Assembly (NCBI GenBank): GCA_947494715.1
Contig: CANLWG010000008.1
Span: 1-64,000 of the forward strand
Length of the DNA: 64,000 nucleotides
Reading direction: 5' to 3'
Origin: an uncultured Flavobacteriaceae bacterium
GTDB lineage: Bacteria > Bacteroidota > Bacteroidia > Flavobacteriales > Flavobacteriaceae
Shown here: one piece after another, positions 60,237 through 64,000 of the stretch
Layout: every line of letters starts with the position of its first letter
How positions within the stretch are numbered: the first letter of the stretch is position 1
Position numbers and translations under genes: made by a program
The notes under the pieces: generated by a model
Databases searched by the model: none
The model's input: only the letters and a program-made list of their open reading frames with translations
What the model was told of the DNA's origin: nothing

Positions 60237-61466
60237 TTAGAAAATCGAATAGCCCAATACCACTGATAATTTTTGATAGTTGGAACTCCATAATGCATAG
60301 TTGCTTAAGATTTCCCTATTTGTTTGATAGTTAATTTCAAAACTATATTTATCATTGTATTTATATCCTACGCCAAAAGCTAAATTGTTACGCGAATCAA
60401 TTTCTACAGGATCTAACTCTGAACCGTTTTCGCTGGTAATTGTTATTGATGAATTAAAGCTTAAATCAATTAAGTAGGAGGCATTAACGAAAAATTTCGA
60501 TTTGTCATTGAGAAAAAAGTATTGCCTAAGGCCAACAGGAAATTCAATTGATTTATAATTAACATCGGCCACAAGATTTCCACGAAACTCATCAATGTTA
60601 TTTGTCGGTTTTTTGGAATTGAAATATTGATAGGTTGGTTCAACAATAATAGACCATTTATTTTTGTTAAATGGCAAAATGAATTCCGCTTCAATTCCCG
60701 CTCCTAATCCTATTTCATTTCCAAAATCTGTATTCCTTGAGTCTCTAGAAGAGTTTCGTATGGTCAATGAAGAATTGTTTAAACGAGGTCTTAGAGTTAA
60801 ATTGAATAAATCTTTTTTTGGTTTTTTTCCATAATTAACCGATTCTCCTTTGTTACATTGGGTATATTCCACAAAGAATTTAACCAAATCATTTTTGTTA
60901 TAACCTATCCGTTGAATTCTATCAATGTCAAAACTGGGACATTTCATTTCGTTCCATAACTGTTGCCTAAACCTCGTATTACTGCCAATATTATTCTGAG
61001 AAGTTCTGTAGCGTTTGAAAACCAATTGCTCGATTGAGGAATTTTCTTCTTTGTAAAAATATCTTTTTAGATTGCCATCGACATATTCGTATAAATTGGA
61101 TTTGCCCTCAACCAATACTTTTAGGAACAGTTCCTCTTCTTTGAATATTGGTTTTTTATACCTGCTTAAATCATTAACGTTGTCACTGGATCTATCAACA
61201 TTCAAAACAACCCTTACATATTTCGAAGTATTAAAGACACCAAATTCTTTAACTGACTTTATAGTTGCTTTCTCCGGTTTGCTATTTTTGGTACGTTTAT
61301 ATGTAAAACCGGTTGGATTGTTTTTCCAGTCTATGTTTTTGATTAGACAATTAATTTTTTGATCAGCACTGTTGATGTAATATCCTTCTTCATATAAAAT
61401 CTGGGAATAGCAATTGGCACTTATTACTATAGTTAAAAGAGACAATGGTAGTTTTATTATGCTCAT
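60237..61466 (-). CDS. Outer-membrane beta-barrel domain protein (hypothetical)
   Basis: 409 aa, signal peptide, EEGYYINSADQKINCLIKNIDWKNNPTGFTYK; C-terminal barrel-like (SFEINYQTNREIL...LGYSIF). Confidence 0.75.
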   Translation of the reverse strand: MSIIKLPLSLLTIVISANCYSQILYEEGYYINSADQKINCLIKNIDWKNNPTGFTYKRTKNSKPEKATIKSVKEFGVFNTSKYVRVVLNVDRSSDNVNDLSRYKKPIFKEEELFLKVLVEGKSNLYEYVDGNLKRYFYKEENSSIEQLVFKRYRTSQNNIGSNTRFRQQLWNEMKCPSFDIDRIQRIGYNKNDLVKFFVEYTQCNKGESVNYGKKPKKDLFNLTLRPRLNNSSLTIRNSSRDSRNTDFGNEIGLGAGIEAEFILPFNKNKWSIIVEPTYQYFNSKKPTNNIDEFRGNLVADVNYKSIEFPVGLRQYFFLNDKSKFFVNASYLIDLSFNSSITITSENGSELDPVEIDSRNNLAFGVGYKYNDKYSFEINYQTNREILSNYALWSSNYQKLSVVLGYSIF

Positions 61467-61568
61467 AGAAATGGATTAAATTTTATAAATAGGAAAATTT
61501 GAATCAGGGTCTTCTGGGAAGTGCCCGATGCGTAATATCCCTTGCCAATTTGTTGAAAAAGGTTTAAC

Positions 61569-62636
61569 CTATACCTTAAACCGCCATCCGAACGAATCTT
61601 CGGATCGGTTATATTGAATGTCCGTTATGCGCTTTTTAAATCGTGAAGCATAGCTCTTTTCTAGCTGTGGTAGATCGTAATCGGATCCGCGATAGCCAAA
61701 GGCAGCAATAGGGGAGACCACGGCTGCGGTACCTGCGCCGAACATTTCTTTTAAAGTACCGTTTTTAGCAGCTTCTACTACCTCGTTTACTTTAAGTTTT
61801 CGAACCTCTGCAGGAATACCCTCCTCCCTGGCAATTTCTAAAATACTCTTTCGGGTAATTCCATCCAATATGCGATCGCTAACCGGTCCCGTAACCAAAG
61901 TGTTTTTGATTCGAACAAAAATGTTCATGGCTCCGGCCTCCTCAATATATTCGTGAGTATTATCATCAGTCCAGATAACCTGTTGATATCCTTTTTCAAC
62001 GGCGAGCTGTGTAGGGTAAAATTGCCCTGCATAGTTTCCACCTGCCTTGGCAAAGCCTACACCTCCATTAGCGGCCCTGGAATATGTTTCCTCTATTAAG
62101 ACCTTTACCTTTCCCGAGGAAAAGTAGGCGCCGGAAGGGGCCGTGGCAATGATAAACTTATATTCATCCGCCGGTGAGGCATGAAACCCCCGTCCAGAGG
62201 CAAAAATGAACGGCCGTACATATAATGAGCTACCTTCTGATTGTGGGATCCAATCCCTGTCCAACTGTAAGAGGGTCTTTAGTCCTTCCATGAAATACTC
62301 CTTGGGCAGTTCTGGCATGGCCATCCGCTTTGAGGAAACGTTCAAGCGTTTGTAATTGTCCTCCGGACGAAATAGCCATATGTTATGGTCTTTATCCCTG
62401 TATGCCTTCATTCCTTCAAAAACGGATTGTCCGTAATGAAAAATTTTGGCGGAAGGGTCCAAACTTATGGGCTGGTAGGGCATAATCTTTGGAGCTTCCC
62501 AATCGCCGTTCCTATAATCGCAGACCAGCATATGGTCAGAGAATACGCTTCCAAAAGGAAGATTGTCAAAATCTACCGATGTAATTCTAGAGGTTTTGGT
62601 CTTCTCTATCGCAATTTTCTGGGCTGTACCGATCAT
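61569..62636 (-). CDS. ilvE: Branched-chain amino acid aminotransferase
   Basis: 355 aa; YGQSVFEGMKAYRDKDHNIWLFRPEDNYKRLNVSSKRMAMP, GGVGFAKAGGNYAGQFYPTQLAVEKGYQQVIWTDDNTHEYIEEAGAMNIFV. Confidence 0.95.
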   Translation of the reverse strand: MIGTAQKIAIEKTKTSRITSVDFDNLPFGSVFSDHMLVCDYRNGDWEAPKIMPYQPISLDPSAKIFHYGQSVFEGMKAYRDKDHNIWLFRPEDNYKRLNVSSKRMAMPELPKEYFMEGLKTLLQLDRDWIPQSEGSSLYVRPFIFASGRGFHASPADEYKFIIATAPSGAYFSSGKVKVLIEETYSRAANGGVGFAKAGGNYAGQFYPTQLAVEKGYQQVIWTDDNTHEYIEEAGAMNIFVRIKNTLVTGPVSDRILDGITRKSILEIAREEGIPAEVRKLKVNEVVEAAKNGTLKEMFGAGTAAVVSPIAAFGYRGSDYDLPQLEKSYASRFKKRITDIQYNRSEDSFGWRFKV

Positions 62637-62741
62637 CTTGATAAAATTTAAACTATAAAATTAGTGATTTCTCTTTATCGGCTCTTCTTTTTTCGTCCAA
62701 AATTGATCAGATTTGTAGTAGGAAACCAATTTTTATCAGAA

Positions 62742-63245
62742 ATGAAAAGATTTAACATTTTAGCTGCCTTTTTGATGTTATATATGACCGGTTATGGGCA
62801 AAATACCCAAAAGGGAATCGAAAACAGTAATGGAAATGATAAAGGGCATCTCTTATTCGGAAGCGAGATCGTAGCGACAGGGGCAATTTCAGATAGGGAT
62901 ATGTATGCTAAATACCAGGCTATGTCAGTGATGGATTCATCCCAGACCAAATTCAGCGCAACGGTCACCGATGTTTGCCAGGCCAAGGGGTGTTGGATGA
63001 AGCTTAAACTTAAGGATGATAGTGAAACCATGGTCCGTTTTAAGGATTATGGTTTTTTTGTGCCCAAGGATATCGCCGGAAAAGAAGTGGTGGTGAGCGG
63101 AATTGCATTTGTCCAGAAAATGAGTGTGGCCGATCAAAAACATTTTGCAAAGGATGGTGGCAAGTCCGAAGCGGAAATCGAAAAAATCACGGTACCTAAA
63201 ATAACATATGGTTTTGAGGCGGTCGGTGTTTTGCTAAAAGATTGA
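62742..63245 (+). CDS. DUF4920-type secreted protein
   Basis: ORF 62664..63245; ATG at 62742; TDVCQAKGCWMKLKLKDDSETMVRFKDYGFFVPKDIAGKEVVVSG. Confidence 0.88.
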   Translation: MKRFNILAAFLMLYMTGYGQNTQKGIENSNGNDKGHLLFGSEIVATGAISDRDMYAKYQAMSVMDSSQTKFSATVTDVCQAKGCWMKLKLKDDSETMVRFKDYGFFVPKDIAGKEVVVSGIAFVQKMSVADQKHFAKDGGKSEAEIEKITVPKITYGFEAVGVLLKD

Positions 63246-63338
63246 TTTAAAACGAGCCATAATTAAGGATTTACCGTTTCCAAGACATTCATTCTACCAT
63301 CTGCAAAACAAGGCTTTTTAACTCTTGTACCCAGTGAA

Positions 63339-64000
63339 ATGAAAAGAAAGATCGTTACTACTGCTGATGGTTCAAAGACCATTTATTTAGAGGATTGGGA
63401 CGAGCATTACCATTCCAAACATGGTGCCGTCCAAGAGGCTTACCATGTATTTATAAAAAATGGACTTTCACTTTTTGACAGTGGTTCTATCTCCATTTTG
63501 GAAATGGGCTTTGGTACGGGCCTCAATGCCCTGATTACCCTTATGGAAGTAGAAAGAACAGATTTAAATATCCGATATACCGGAGTAGAGGCCTATCCGA
63601 TTTCCTCGAAAGAATGTGGGCAGTTAAACTATATCGCAGAATTAAAGGCAAAGGAATTCCAGAGCGTTTTTAAAAAAATGCACGAATGTCCATGGGAGGG
63701 TGATTACAGGATTTCGAACAACTTTGTGTTACATAAAAAGCAGATGAACTTTTTGGACATAGATGCCAAAGCTTTGTTTGATCTGGTGTACTTTGATGCT
63801 TTTGGGGCAAGGGTACAACCGGAGCTTTGGACCGAGACCATTTTTGAAAAAATGTTCCAGGCCTTAAAAAAAGATGGGATATTGGTCACTTATGCTGCTA
63901 AAGGTAGCGTACGTAGGGCCATGCAGTCAGTTGGATTCATTGTGGAACGTTTGCCCGGTCCTCCAGGAAAACGTGAAATGCTACGGGCCAGAAAACCTTA
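63339..64000 (+). CDS. mnmD: MnmD-like tRNA U34 methyltransferase, truncated by window end
   Basis: Open frame from ATG 63339 not in the ORF track: MKRKIVTTADGSKTIYLEDWDEHYHSKHGAVQEAYHVFIKNGL...ILEMGFGTGLNALITL...DLVYFDAFGARVQPELWTETIFEKM...LVTYAAKGSVRRAMQSVGFIVERLPGPPGKREMLRARKP. Confidence 0.88.
   Translation, partial: MKRKIVTTADGSKTIYLEDWDEHYHSKHGAVQEAYHVFIKNGLSLFDSGSISILEMGFGTGLNALITLMEVERTDLNIRYTGVEAYPISSKECGQLNYIAELKAKEFQSVFKKMHECPWEGDYRISNNFVLHKKQMNFLDIDAKALFDLVYFDAFGARVQPELWTETIFEKMFQALKKDGILVTYAAKGSVRRAMQSVGFIVERLPGPPGKREMLRARKP

Overview
Chromosomal window from a Bacteroidota genome, most likely Flavobacteriaceae (SusC/SusD pair, LytTR two-component genes, CarboxypepD_reg domains, DUF4266/DUF3570). 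From left to right it holds: a 7-bp tandem repeat at the window edge; an alpha-mannoside/N-glycan-type catabolic cluster (SSS symporter, GH130, CBM9-like, two GH92, DUF4838) with no SusCD; a LytS/LytTR two-component pair; a TonB receptor and a DUF2064-like gene flanked by degenerate direct repeats; a tRNA-Arg(ACG) beside decayed copies of its own 3' end; apt, an SPFH protein and a CaCA antiporter; three tandem CarboxypepD_reg paralogs; divergent GSII and GSIII glutamine synthetases; purM; a Rieske/thioredoxin/ApbE/DUF4266/DUF3570 exported redox operon; prfA and pyrF; a SusCD pair with an AraC-type regulator and repeated operator-like blocks; housekeeping genes; a porin-amtB-glnK operon; crcB; ilvE; DUF4920; and a truncated mnmD-like gene. 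The strongest candidates for something under-described are: (1) the exported ApbE operon, whose small DUF4266 lipoprotein has an SGA motif resembling a flavinylation site plus a C-terminal CGC; (2) a 22-bp motif ACCCC-N11-GGGTAT occurring once between the two glutamine synthetase genes and twice, 52 bp apart, upstream of glnK-amtB; (3) a 35-aa membrane microprotein duplicated next to two-component-system remnants; (4) direct-repeat operators around the SusCD/AraC locus. All calls come from reading the sequence and the supplied ORF track. No database search was run.
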